The notes under the pieces are model-generated. The model made no database searches. It saw only the letters and a list, made by a program, of their open reading frames with translations, and was not told the DNA's origin. The position numbers were made by a program, and so were the translations under genes. Shown piece after piece: positions 16,801 through 23,309 of a DNA stretch of 64,000 nucleotides. The first letter of the stretch is position 1; every line of letters starts with the position of its first letter. The stretch comes from Elusimicrobia bacterium GWA2_61_42 (GTDB lineage: Bacteria; Elusimicrobiota; Elusimicrobia; Elusimicrobiales; UBA9959): positions 145,914 through 209,913 of the forward strand of contig MGTU01000004.1 in NCBI GenBank assembly GCA_001799615.1. Direction: 5' to 3'.

Positions 16801-18539
16801 CGCAGGTGGTCCTCGCTTCCGTTACCTACGACGCTTCGGTGCATTCCGCCACGGCTTATGCCGCCTCGGCGCCTTCCTGGATGAACAACGATTCCCGCGG
16901 CAGCCCCCTGCGGCTGGCGGTCTCCAACAACAGCCCGGCCGGCGCCAACGAGGTGCGCGTGACCACGGTGGCTTTCTCGCTGTTCAACCACGACCTCAGC
17001 GCGCCGCTGACGCAGCAGCAGGCCAAGGATCTTTTCGACGCGGTAATGCTGGTGGCTGATTCCACTTCCACCGGCCTGGCCGGGGTCTATGAGCCCGCCA
17101 TAGACGTCGCGACCGCCGCCTACGTGCCGATGGCCGCTATTTCGGTGGACTCCGCCGGGCTCTCCACTTTTACCGTGGCCGGCCCGGGTCTGGCCGAGGC
17201 CGGAGTGGTGGCGGGCTCCACGCGCTCTTTCTTCGTGGTCTTCGCCTCCACCGCGGACGCCTCCGCCAGGGTGCCGGCCACTTTCAGGGTGCGTCTCGAC
17301 CCGGCGTCCGGGTTCTCGGTGGAGGACTCCTCCGGTTTCCTGCAGCAGGCTTTTTCGCCCGGGCCGCAGGTGACCGCCTCTTCCTTTACCCTTATCGCTC
17401 CCGCCCTGCCCCCGGTCAACAGCAGCTGGCCTTATGTGTCGGAATCTTCGGCGCCTATAACAGCGGCCATAACGGCTTATTCCGGAGACCTGCTTGCGGA
17501 AGACAGGACCTACCTGCCTTCCACGGACGGGACCGTGGTGGCCCTCAGCACTGCGGGCGTGCCGCTGTGGACCTTCAGCACCGACCCGCCGACGCCTATC
17601 AGCGTGCCGCCCTCCCTGCCGCAGGAGGAGGGAGGCCAGGTCTACCTCTATTTCGCCGGCGAGAACGGGGACGTCTACAAGCTGCGCGACAACGGCGGCA
17701 CCGTGACGGAGGCCTGGCCCAGCAAGGTCTCCCTCGAGGCCGCGGTCAAGTCCATCTCGGACACCGACAGCAGGCTCTACGTCGCTACCGCCGACAATAA
17801 GCTTCATTGCCGCAACAAGGCGGACGGTTCCGCCTGCCTTACCTGGAGCTTCGCTTCCGCCATTACCGCGCCTCCGGCCGGCGCGCCTTCCATAGACGAA
17901 CGCGCCACGGTGATCACGCTCTGGGCCGGGCTGGAGGACGGCAAGATCGTCAGCCTTAAGACGGGCGACGGCACCTCGAACAACACCTTTACCACCGGCG
18001 GCCCGGTAAAGTCCTCGCCTTATTTCGACGCCTACGCCGCCAGCCCGGACAACGCGCTGTATATCACCTCCACCGACGGCAAGATCTACGCCATCAATTC
18101 CGGCAATATGACCGCGATGTCGGGCTGGAACCATTATGACGCCGGGTCGGCCATCTATACCTCTCCTTTCGTCTCGTCGCTGGACGCGGGCAAATACGTC
18201 TTCTTCGGCGCGGACAACGGCAAGCTTTACAAACTCGACGCGGCCACCGGCGGCCTGGCCTGGGCTTTCCAGGCGGGCGGGCCCATAAGGTCCTCGCCGG
18301 TAGTGGTGCCGCATGACCTGGGCAGCATCGGCCTGCCGGCGGGAGAGGACTATGTCTATTTCGGCTGCGACGACGGCAAGATCTACGGCGTCAACGCCAA
18401 TACCGGGCAGATAAGGACCGGCTGGCCGGTAGCCACGGGCGGCCCGGTGCGCGCCGATCCCGTGGCGGACGTCAGCGCCAAAACTTTGTCGGTGGGTTCT
18501 AACGACGGCAGGCTCTACACGCTCACCATAGCGCCGTAA
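4872..18539 (+). CDS. Giant secreted FN3-array protein with lamin-tail and PQQ-propeller domains
   Basis: A 4555-residue protein with an N-terminal signal peptide (hydrophobic residues 16-33, likely cut after VFA34). Order: a beta domain (about 38-220), an FN3 array, a second copy of the beta domain (about 1375-1560), another FN3 array to about 2925, a beta-rich region (2930-3390), two lamin-tail-like domains (NEVYPS.. near 3565, NEVSYG.. near 3702), then a PQQ-type propeller from about 4185 to the end (SSPYF, DGKIYA, DGRLYTL repeats). I count 26 FN3-like modules of two kinds: 21 with a 'YRV..STA.DPL' core and five with 'GYTLAASV'. The two beta domains show that a unit of roughly 1340 residues was duplicated. 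No clear C-terminal sorting domain is present. Probable role: surface adhesion or structure. It lies three bases after the Rrf2-type gene. Confidence 0.85.
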   Translation: MKLKARKNKESGGFRPLVLLFAALLLQAAPAVFAATTVYLGDTTSSINPGDEDERRLNRVRGTAAVSYLKSTMAGPVTPPVTATQFTRAAGGTVMIWYSDPLDAVTISGNVSFNIWAMESANQANTGLTGELLRASASGAILSVIAAVHVPTAELGTSLAARTWTKTPTPTALSNGDRLALRLHIDDFGTMGTGRTITMTIDGPTTGASGDSRFSTVENLAPARPGIGSITGLTQTEFSGSWTLVEGATGYTLASSVNSGAAPTPIYSSVNTSENFATLNSPALASNTTYYPFVRTNGPGASSSWAAFPVQVTPAYAPSFSNFTNISSYTALFNWAANGNHAATLYHVVMSTAADPLSPFGAPVTSSFTYNNYLSSSGLMANTPYSFRVAAINHAGLYTSYTPVVSTYTLAALPVSGLFTDVSESGITASWTGGGNPSGTLYRLLVSTATDPAAPVGAAVSQHETYNLFFSTAGLLPDTTYYFTAAGINGDGVAGTYFNAVATATLAAEPVFSAFSEEAYASLRFAWTSGNPAGTRYRVLSSTASDPLVPAGARVASSDTYNLSLSSAGLVPDTRYYFRAAAVNRNGVVTAYSAPENRATLLRYELASPAFTGVSETGMTLGFSANSNAYPGTLFRVQASTAATPLTPGGAAVVSSDTYNAFLVLADLSPNTTYYFQAVGVNKDGALMTYTAAVGTSTLASVPSGLQFTETTDSKVRLEWAAVSGPGTLYRVLVSTAVNPLVPVGAAVTSSDTYNLHLSTEGLTFSKKYYFLARAVNNNGNVTNWSSSVSTTTLAPGTLAAPLAGTLLPHVSSATAAWSLVAGATGYTLAASLYADDAPVSVFASSTTLGDLSAAVPGLAPDTVYYLFIRANGAGIVSAWNKYSPAATLLQYAPVFGSFGAPAADSAVLSWTGGGNPGGTLYRVLSSTAADPLAAAGAIVVASDTYNLSLSSSALAANTAHYFRIAGLNKDGVATAYTAPRGTSTLANQPAFSGFSGTGTSAMTFAWTAAGNPAGTLYRVLSSPAPDPLSPNGAPVASSDTYNLSLSTSGLTPDTSYYFRVAARNNDGVITAYSSPEANPTLPEAPAFPGVGTVTDSSADFMWSGGNNPADTLYRVLVSPALDPLNPGAELVTSSDTYNLYLSSSGLAVDKAYYFAVTALGHDGQPTAYTAPERARTLARQPVFSHFDDVGAASIDANWTANSNPPGTLYRAAVSAAADPLNPGGVEATLLDSYGLFVSSAGLASDTTYYVRVAAVNGDGVATAYTDARGTATLAAYPPLFSGFSDIQTDAIRVLWAPNGNADGTLYRVAVSSVADPLNPGGAKVTYEDTYDLSLASSGLTTNKLYYFRLAAVNKNGITTAYTAAQSERTLQVVTKLYLRDDVSTAAAPDTGEERRLSLLRGAASVSYIKNTVAGAVAPPSSALQITKAAGGAVQTWYTTPLDAFTLISSVTFNIRALESATGANAAVTAVLYRTDSAGVIISTVAAALSGRGELTTADSAQTWSIQPTPTAFSNGDRLALRLYIDDYSNLGTLTSGRTVTVTVGGPTANAAGDSWLQVLEELRPARPASISVTGVTAAQLSASWPLVSETTSYTLAASVNPGAEPQPVYSSSDTLGNLSATLAVPTLSPNTTYYLFAKSNFEGVSSGWQIRAGTATLLAFAPASSGFGAVVSGSILFDWTANGNADPGTLYRVVSSTAVNPLNPLGAVAVSSLTYNTYLSTAGLVADTTYYFSVAGLNHNGVATLYTAAVGTATLLAFPPASPSFSGVGQTGVQFNWTANGNRDPGTRYRVISSTAADPLSPQGALTVSSDTYNLYLASAGLAANTTYYFSVAGVNKNGVETAYTLAAGTATLAYAPAFGAFSAVSAGEIGLNWTDGGNPAGTLYRVLSSTASDMGSPSGAVLASSETYNLSLSSAGLAADTTYYFRVAALNHNRAATVYTALRGTATLLGFDPVFAGFQNVDAGSLRFNFSENGNAAGTLYRVVSSTAQDPLAPAGAVAVSSLTYNTFLSTSGLAADTTYYFSVAGVNKNWVSTAYSAPAATATLLAFPPVFTSFTGVAEAALQFNFSANNNRYPGTLYRVAASTAADPLAPAGAAVVSSDTYSLALALDALSADTTYYFTAAGVNKNGVLTSWSPAASTSTLANVPAGFFATGVTEDSMLLNWAASGNRDPGTRYRVLASTAADPDAPLGAAVSSSDTYNLYLSTLPLNPSTVYRFRAAAINNNGVRTAWSDPAFSALTLSPGSIGSPAAGEITGVHVSSLAATWALVPAATGYTLAASLSPDNPPTAIVASSDTLTGDNQAYVPGLAPDTVYYLFARANKQWVSGDWFAFPARATLLQYPPVFTSFSGVAADSIGFNFSANNNVFPGTSFRVLVSTAPEPLAPGAAAYSSSDTYNVALTTAGLAADTTYYFRAAGVNKDNVLTAYTAVQATATAANIPVFAGFAGVGAGAVTFNWSGNGNRAPGTLYRVLVSTAANPAAPGGAPVTSSDTYNLYLSTSGLEADTTYYFRAAALGAGGTATAYSAPVGTATLVAYPPVFSGFTGVGTGSVQFNWSANSNRYPGTRYRVLSSTAPDPLNSGGAVAVSSETYNLQLSSAGLPANTTHYLLVAAVNQNGVLTDYTAVAGTATLANIPATALSTFSAVASGGFTAAWNANANPAGTLYQAQVSTAPDFNSGAAGQIASTAPVSGEAYAFFGLLSNKDYHFRVRAQNLNGVYTGYASLGSTRTLGLAAPAPLPVTQVSTYSITASWSLVAGATGYTLAASVNSGVSPSPVYASSVTAGTSAALLNPALGLNTTYYLFVKAGGPGDESPWAAYPATSTLVNIPVAPGSPFSAVGDSGFVLSWLANSNPLGVTRYTVQASTALDFNAGVTNKIALSTVPEAGPGVTFSGLSSDTYYYARVRAEHNNGNSTDWVSLGVIKTLLLAQLHAAGDGVLIYGQSGNSLPQFRDYVSAANSFSAVRNTVSGAAGMLFTVKTNPLTTKQEAVAAYVKSGTLRVLCTDGANWYEEWTQTVGGADATRRFDIAYETNSGDVMVLYSRGVAATNELGYRTKPGSLGCGSGNWSGAATLDPLRTSGAAHWVKMAPDRRADYDNIAAIWADANSDLSAMVWNGSAWENEPAAALETSLEIVSAAQDVESFAVETESLTGDIMVLWGHSGGGDGVNGVRYATATWTGLSPEHAWGGVVNAPNAYDDATNLDLAANPASDEMVYASIGNAGSDLQAGYWNGSIWANSSNLDTSAQTPLAGTKLVSAAWISSTTATRSIVTYNDSAVTNLGWYVGNGSTFTVQTDFTPSPVFANPQRYHDLKQDPVKRNTLVLTLADSNADLFAKRLVMTSAAAFTWTNAEGGAALEANLGSALSGGYSFVFWPAPPTTTFEQSAYRFFANTATTDVGAPLAAQDALAVLPAAGDPFRLRTLVNIGQVDLPVSSQSFKLQFAGQGDGTCEALSNGVPADWTDVTSLTAVAFNNNAPADRAALTPNAEDPQHGVQANINQVYAESGGFSNSAAGIARNRDGLWDLALKDNGMAPGAVYCLRLVRDSGVPLEFYGAYPRVVSPAVLALNEVYPSAAAAADDWVEFYNNSQSTVPLTGWRLDYVENTIDLGGSANTVWTGQTGQYVNAMSTFLVTGLSLDLNGAQSYHVKLLDAAGGLVSQAQWPAGLQPGQSFARISDGHPDYFEIDPTPTKGYANYVSTDALTINEVSYGALESEFIELYSSDPASTRPLAGYALRNAAASAAGQVFRFTRKIYPLDFTALDGSSADNGGRSYASVFGAQGLSAAGDFLALENSSGSTVSHLTWQSGAGYTRYNYAAQLVSYVNPAPALAVHSITRGPADGAHTGVDSADFSASTGTTLASRNNGAATAAANTLHYPDPAAGARYLSRRFPLRLTLGADVSAGRGNNIVLTRRSGAADPASPHVYRLENIGFDLSSLAEQATVQFGLQFGDQDSGVLVSGTLYRLILNSGTGAATAPQVVLASVTYDASVHSATAYAASAPSWMNNDSRGSPLRLAVSNNSPAGANEVRVTTVAFSLFNHDLSAPLTQQQAKDLFDAVMLVADSTSTGLAGVYEPAIDVATAAYVPMAAISVDSAGLSTFTVAGPGLAEAGVVAGSTRSFFVVFASTADASARVPATFRVRLDPASGFSVEDSSGFLQQAFSPGPQVTASSFTLIAPALPPVNSSWPYVSESSAPITAAITAYSGDLLAEDRTYLPSTDGTVVALSTAGVPLWTFSTDPPTPISVPPSLPQEEGGQVYLYFAGENGDVYKLRDNGGTVTEAWPSKVSLEAAVKSISDTDSRLYVATADNKLHCRNKADGSACLTWSFASAITAPPAGAPSIDERATVITLWAGLEDGKIVSLKTGDGTSNNTFTTGGPVKSSPYFDAYAASPDNALYITSTDGKIYAINSGNMTAMSGWNHYDAGSAIYTSPFVSSLDAGKYVFFGADNGKLYKLDAATGGLAWAFQAGGPIRSSPVVVPHDLGSIGLPAGEDYVYFGCDDGKIYGVNANTGQIRTGWPVATGGPVRADPVADVSAKTLSVGSNDGRLYTLTIAP

Positions 18540-18564
18540 GCGCCGAGTGGCCGGAGATGATCTT

Positions 18565-21500
18565 ATGGGAGAAGAACGAACCATTCCTTTTTTAAGCCGG
18601 ACGGCCATCCGGGCCGCCACGCTGCTGCCTTTTTTCCTGGGGCAGGCGCTCGCGGCCGACTGGCCCATGTTCCGGGGCGGCCCGGAACGCACCGGGTACA
18701 CGGCCGAGCAGGCGGCCCCGCCGCTGGTCAAAAGCTGGGAGTTCCAGGCGCCGGGCGGCATAGTCTCCAGCCCCGCGGTCTACGACGGGCGCGTTTACTT
18801 CGGCACGCGCGCCAATAAGTTCTACGCCCTCGACGCGGCCACCGGCGCCAAACTCTGGGAGCGGCTGACGGCCGGGTGGGTGGATTCCTCTCCCGCGGTT
18901 TCCGGCAACGCGGTGTACGCGGCCTGCCAGGGCGGGCGGCTTTACGCCATGGACAGGATTACCGGCGACATGCTCTGGGTCGCCGACCTCGGCGCGGCTT
19001 CCGCCTCTTCCCCGCTGGTGCTGGGCGGCCGTGTTTACGTCGGTACCGGGTCGCCGGAGAACAAACTGAAGGTTTATGACGCGGCCACCGGCGCTCTCCT
19101 GGGTTCCTACCAGGCCGCCCAGCCCGTGGACTCCGCTCCTTCCACCGACGGTTCTTATGTCTATTTCGGCGCCAATGACGGCCAGGTTTACGCCCTTGGT
19201 GCCCTCACGCTCGTTCCGCGCTGGGCGGCCTACCCCACGCTCGGGGCCTTCGTGCATAACGCCGTGGCCGTCTCCAGCGGCGCCCTCTATTTCCTGCCCG
19301 GCCGCGACGAAAAGAAGGCCTCAGCGCTGGACGCCGCTACGCGGTCTCCGCTGGCCGTTTCCCCGGACCTCGCCAGGACCGACCCGCTGCCGGGCGCGCA
19401 GTCCGTGCCCTGGATGCAGGCCGGCTCTCCGGCGGTGGATCCCGGCGGCTTCGTGTACTTTACTGCCGGCTCGGCCCACGCGGCCGAGGCTTCGGCGCAA
19501 TTAGCGGCGCTGTCCTCGGGCACGCTGTCGATGGTCTGGCCTTCGTCAGCTTCGCTGGAGGGCGTGTCGGAAGTGGGGATGCTCGCGTCCCCGGCCGTGG
19601 CCAATGAGGTTGTGTACGCGGCTACCCCGGGCGGCCGGCTCATAGCTGTGAGCGCCTCCGGCGACCCCCTGGCGGACCTGGACCTGGAGGGGCCCGCCTA
19701 CGCCTCTCCCGCCGTTTCCAACGGCATGGTGATAGCGGCGAACTACGCCGGCAAGGTGTTCGGTTTCAGGGCCGGGCGCCGCTCGGCTATCTCGGAACCG
19801 GTTTCGGGCGCGGTGCTGAGCGGGACCGTAACGGTTAAAGGCTGGTTCGGCAATCCGGCCCTGGCCGGCTACGAACTGGAGCGCAGCACGGGCGGCGCTC
19901 TGCCGCAATGGACGCGTATAAGTTCCTCAGCGGTGGCCACGCCCCTGGACGGCGGCGTTCTTACCGATTGGGACGTCTCGGACCTGGAGAACGGGGAATA
20001 CCTGCTCAGGCTGCGCGTACTGGAAAGCGCCGCCTCCGGCTACGATTCTTCTGCCGTCGCACGGGTGCGCGTCAACGCGGCGCCGCTGCCGCCCACCGGT
20101 CTGCTGGCCGCCGACGTGCCGGGGGACTCCGGCAACGCGGTGACCCTTTCCTGGACCGCCTCTCCCACGGCCGGCGTAAATGGCTACCGGATCTACCGCA
20201 ACGACGGTTTCGGTTACGCGCTGCTGGTCTCCACCCCCGGCCTTTCCTATACCGACGGTTACGCGGTGACGGGCGTCACTTACGCCTACGCGGTCTCGGC
20301 TCATGACGGCTGGGCCGAGTCGCCGGTATGCGCCGAGGTAGAGGTCTTCTCGGTCAACGACTCCGGGGACGGCGTGCCTCCTTCGGCGGTGCAGGACCTG
20401 CTCGTGGAAGCCGGCTCCGTCGGCGGTTCGGTGCTGCTGTCCTGGACCGGCTCCGGCGACGACGCCGATTCGGGCGCGGCCTCATATTACCTTATCAGGT
20501 TCTCCACCGACCCGGCGCAGGACTGGGGCGCCTTCTCCTCCCTCGCCGGCAGCAGCATGCCCGCCGGCGGGCTTGCCGGCATTACAGAGAGCGAAGAGGT
20601 CGGCGGCCTGTTGGGCGGGGTTACTTACTACTTCTCGCTCAAGGCCGTGGACGACGCTGGCAACACCGCCGCGCTTTCCAACGTGGCCTCCACCTCTGCC
20701 GCCAGGGATCTTTACCCTCCGCTGCCGCCTTCGGGGCTTTCCATTGCGGACGCCCCCGGCGACGAGGGCGGCGCCCTGGACCTGGCCTGGGCCCTTTCCC
20801 CTGATGACGGCGCCGGCGCCGCCGACGTTTACGGCTACCATGTTTTCAGGCGACTGCTCGGCGGGGACTACGTTTCCACGGCTCCTTACGCCTCCGTCGG
20901 CCGCGGGGTCTCCGCCTACAGGGACCCGGCTACGGTCATGAACGTGCGCTACTACTACTCCGTGGCCGCCTTCGACAGCACCAACGACTCGGCCCTGGCC
21001 GGCGAGGCCTCCGGGGTCTCGGCGGACAATTGGCGCTTCTTCGACTCCTCGGGCGGCGGCGTGGTCCGGCTCGTGGACGGCATGGAAGTGCTGGTCCCGG
21101 CGGCTTCCGCTACGCAGAACGATAAGATCATGGTGACGCGGCTGGACCCCGCCACCTACGAGCCGCTCGCCCGCGTCAGCGCGGCGGGCTCGGCCAATCC
21201 TACGTCCATCGTTTACGAGGTCAAGTTCCAGAACCCGGCTACCAGGCTGCTGGCGCCGGCGGTAATAAACCTCCCTTATACCGAAGCGGAGGTGGCCGGT
21301 ATGGAGGCCGCGAACCTGCGGATCTACACGCTGAAGGCCGGGGCCTGGGTCATGCTGAACACTTCCCGCGTAGACACGGCGGCCGGGAAAGTCAGCGCGG
21401 AGGTTTCCAGCTTTTCCATCTTCCGCGTGATGGAATACCTGCCCTCCGGCGCCTTGCTGGCGGACGGAGAGGTCTATACCTATCCCAATCCCGCGGCCGG

Positions 21501-21738
21501 CGATACCGTGACTTTTAAGTTCAGGCCGGCTTACAAGGCCTACGTGAAGGTGGCGGTGTACAACGTGGCCGGCGAGCAGGTGGCCTCGCTGGAAAAGGCG
21601 GATTGCCCGGCCGGGCAGACCTCGGAGATAGTCTGGAACGTGAAGCGCATCGCCAGCGGGGTTTATATCTTCCGGCTGGAAGCTTCCAGCTCCGCCGGCA
21701 ACAAGACGGTGACCAAGAAGTTCGCGATAGCGCATTGA
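18565..21738 (+). CDS. Secreted PQQ-propeller/FN3 protein with FlgD/type-A-like C-terminal domain
   Basis: Starting at the ATG preceded by GGAG (rather than the GTG at 18547) gives a 1057-residue protein. A signal peptide (ending GQALA) is followed by ADWPMFRGGPERTGYT, the typical opening of PQQ-like propellers, with repeats such as SSPAVYDGRVYFGTR to about residue 410. Then come FN3-like modules (about 510-830), a beta region, and a final domain (YPNPAAGDTVTFKF...SGVYIFRLEA...KKFAIAH) resembling FlgD-Ig or type IX secretion type-A C-terminal domains. The propeller resembles the end of the giant protein upstream. The next gene encodes a PorV/PorQ-type barrel, which suggests a shared route to the surface. 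Confidence 0.82.
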   Translation: MGEERTIPFLSRTAIRAATLLPFFLGQALAADWPMFRGGPERTGYTAEQAAPPLVKSWEFQAPGGIVSSPAVYDGRVYFGTRANKFYALDAATGAKLWERLTAGWVDSSPAVSGNAVYAACQGGRLYAMDRITGDMLWVADLGAASASSPLVLGGRVYVGTGSPENKLKVYDAATGALLGSYQAAQPVDSAPSTDGSYVYFGANDGQVYALGALTLVPRWAAYPTLGAFVHNAVAVSSGALYFLPGRDEKKASALDAATRSPLAVSPDLARTDPLPGAQSVPWMQAGSPAVDPGGFVYFTAGSAHAAEASAQLAALSSGTLSMVWPSSASLEGVSEVGMLASPAVANEVVYAATPGGRLIAVSASGDPLADLDLEGPAYASPAVSNGMVIAANYAGKVFGFRAGRRSAISEPVSGAVLSGTVTVKGWFGNPALAGYELERSTGGALPQWTRISSSAVATPLDGGVLTDWDVSDLENGEYLLRLRVLESAASGYDSSAVARVRVNAAPLPPTGLLAADVPGDSGNAVTLSWTASPTAGVNGYRIYRNDGFGYALLVSTPGLSYTDGYAVTGVTYAYAVSAHDGWAESPVCAEVEVFSVNDSGDGVPPSAVQDLLVEAGSVGGSVLLSWTGSGDDADSGAASYYLIRFSTDPAQDWGAFSSLAGSSMPAGGLAGITESEEVGGLLGGVTYYFSLKAVDDAGNTAALSNVASTSAARDLYPPLPPSGLSIADAPGDEGGALDLAWALSPDDGAGAADVYGYHVFRRLLGGDYVSTAPYASVGRGVSAYRDPATVMNVRYYYSVAAFDSTNDSALAGEASGVSADNWRFFDSSGGGVVRLVDGMEVLVPAASATQNDKIMVTRLDPATYEPLARVSAAGSANPTSIVYEVKFQNPATRLLAPAVINLPYTEAEVAGMEAANLRIYTLKAGAWVMLNTSRVDTAAGKVSAEVSSFSIFRVMEYLPSGALLADGEVYTYPNPAAGDTVTFKFRPAYKAYVKVAVYNVAGEQVASLEKADCPAGQTSEIVWNVKRIASGVYIFRLEASSSAGNKTVTKKFAIAH

Positions 21739-21758
21739 GGCGTGAAAGAGGAAGCTTT

Positions 21759-23309
21759 ATGAGAGAAGAGCTGGCGGTAAAGAACTCAGGAGCCGGGCGG
21801 CCCGCCATGCGGGCCTGCGCCCTGGCCCTCGCCGTGCTCTGCGCCGCGGCAGGCGCGGCAGGCGCGGCCAAGATCCACCCTTCCGCCGGCAGTACCTCGG
21901 CGGCTTTTTTGAAACTGGGCGTGGGCGCCCGCGCCGTGGCTATGGGCGGCGCCTTCGCGGCGGTGCCGGGCGATCCTTATGCGGTTTACTGGAACCCCGC
22001 CGGTCTCGCCGATCTGGACGGGGAGCGCAATGCCGGGCTCTTTCACAACGAATATTTTCAGGGCCTGGGCCAGGAATTCCTTTTTTACACCGCGCCCGCT
22101 TCCGCCTTCGACCTGCCGCTGGCGGGCCGTCCCAAAAACGGGGCTTTCGGCCTGGGGCTGAATTACTTCTATACGCCCAAGGAGATGGAGCGCCGCAGCG
22201 GCCTCTACGAGGCGGACCCGGTGAACCCTATCTCTCCCGTGGAGGGCAAGTTCGGGGCCTACGACGTGGCTTTTTCCGCCGGCTACGGCTGGCGCCGCCG
22301 CGCGGACCTGGCGCTGGGCGCCGCCTTCAAGGTGATACGCCAGAGCATCGACGGAGAGTCCGGCAGCTCGGTGGCGCTGGACCTGGGCCTGCTCCGGGAA
22401 TTCAGGCGCGGCGGCGTGCCCTACACCGCGGGCTTCACCGTGCAGAACCTGGGCCCGGGCCTCAAGCTGGCCTCGCGCCGCTACGATCTGCCGCTGGTCT
22501 TCAAGGCCGGCCTGAGCCGGCCGCTGCCCGGCCCCGGCGGGCTGCTGACCCTGGAGATCGCCAAGCCGGTGGATAACTATCCTTCCGCCGCTATCGGGGT
22601 GGAGTACCCGCTGACCGGGCGGCTGGCGCTCAGGAGCGGCTACCGCTACCGCCAGTACGGCAACGAGCTGGGCGCCTGGTCCGGCTTCTCGGCCGGGGCG
22701 GGTGTGGCCTTCGACCGGCTCTCTTTCGATTACGCCTTCACGCCTTTCGGGGTGCTGGGGAATTCCCACAGATTTTCCATTAACCTGCGTTTCGGCGCGG
22801 CCGCGGCGGTAAGCGGCGCCGCAGTTACCCGGCGCGAGAGCGCGGCGGCCGCGGCGCCGGAGGGTTACAGGAATTTTGAATTCAAGGTCTCGCCCAGGCC
22901 CGTCAGCTTGTCCACCCGCGGCGCCAAGTACGAGATCAGGGCGGTATCCGACGAGTGCGGGCTGTTCTCGCTGATGTTCGTCACGCTGCTGCGCGGGGAG
23001 GTCCCCGCCGGGTTCAGCGTGGCTCAGGCCCCGCCTTCCGGCGCGGCGCCCGCGGGCTTTCCCGTCGGGACCGTCTTGCTTGACGCCTGGCGCCCGGCCG
23101 CTTTGCCCGGCAGCGTGCAGGGGGATCTTAAGGTGGAATTCAGGGTAGCTAAAGAGGCGGCGCCCGCAGAGAAGGTGGCGCTGCTTTATAAGGCCGGCCG
23201 CTCCTGGAAGGACGCCGGCGCGGTATTGTCCGGCGGCGACGAAAAATATAATTTCTTCACGGCCCTGGTCCAGCAGGCCGCGGAGTATGCGGCGGTAAAG
23301 AAGGACTAG
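21759..23309 (+). CDS. PorV/PorQ-family outer-membrane barrel protein
   Basis: The 516-residue protein begins at an ATG preceded by AGAGG; a longer in-frame extension overlaps the previous gene and is rejected. After a signal peptide come the family hallmarks: FLKLGVGARAVAMGGAFAAVPGDPYAVYWNPAGLADL, then alternating beta strands to about residue 350 ending in a YAFTPFGVLGNSHRFSINLRFG-like segment. PorV carries type IX substrates at the outer membrane; other members work as general outer-membrane proteins. A periplasmic-looking C-terminal domain of about 160 residues follows the barrel. Its position after a protein with a type-A-like terminal domain suggests these two are partners. It ends tail-to-tail with the minus-strand ABC permease, overlapping by 4 bp (CTAG). 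Confidence 0.8.
   Translation: MREELAVKNSGAGRPAMRACALALAVLCAAAGAAGAAKIHPSAGSTSAAFLKLGVGARAVAMGGAFAAVPGDPYAVYWNPAGLADLDGERNAGLFHNEYFQGLGQEFLFYTAPASAFDLPLAGRPKNGAFGLGLNYFYTPKEMERRSGLYEADPVNPISPVEGKFGAYDVAFSAGYGWRRRADLALGAAFKVIRQSIDGESGSSVALDLGLLREFRRGGVPYTAGFTVQNLGPGLKLASRRYDLPLVFKAGLSRPLPGPGGLLTLEIAKPVDNYPSAAIGVEYPLTGRLALRSGYRYRQYGNELGAWSGFSAGAGVAFDRLSFDYAFTPFGVLGNSHRFSINLRFGAAAAVSGAAVTRRESAAAAAPEGYRNFEFKVSPRPVSLSTRGAKYEIRAVSDECGLFSLMFVTLLRGEVPAGFSVAQAPPSGAAPAGFPVGTVLLDAWRPAALPGSVQGDLKVEFRVAKEAAPAEKVALLYKAGRSWKDAGAVLSGGDEKYNFFTALVQQAAEYAAVKKD

Noticed and set aside
13245..18761. 1838-residue open frame on the minus strand under the giant gene
   Set aside because: It is a shadow of the plus-strand gene: Gly/Arg/Val-rich with no domain, caused by high GC at third positions. 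Similar long shadows lie opposite lepA, ptsI and recG.
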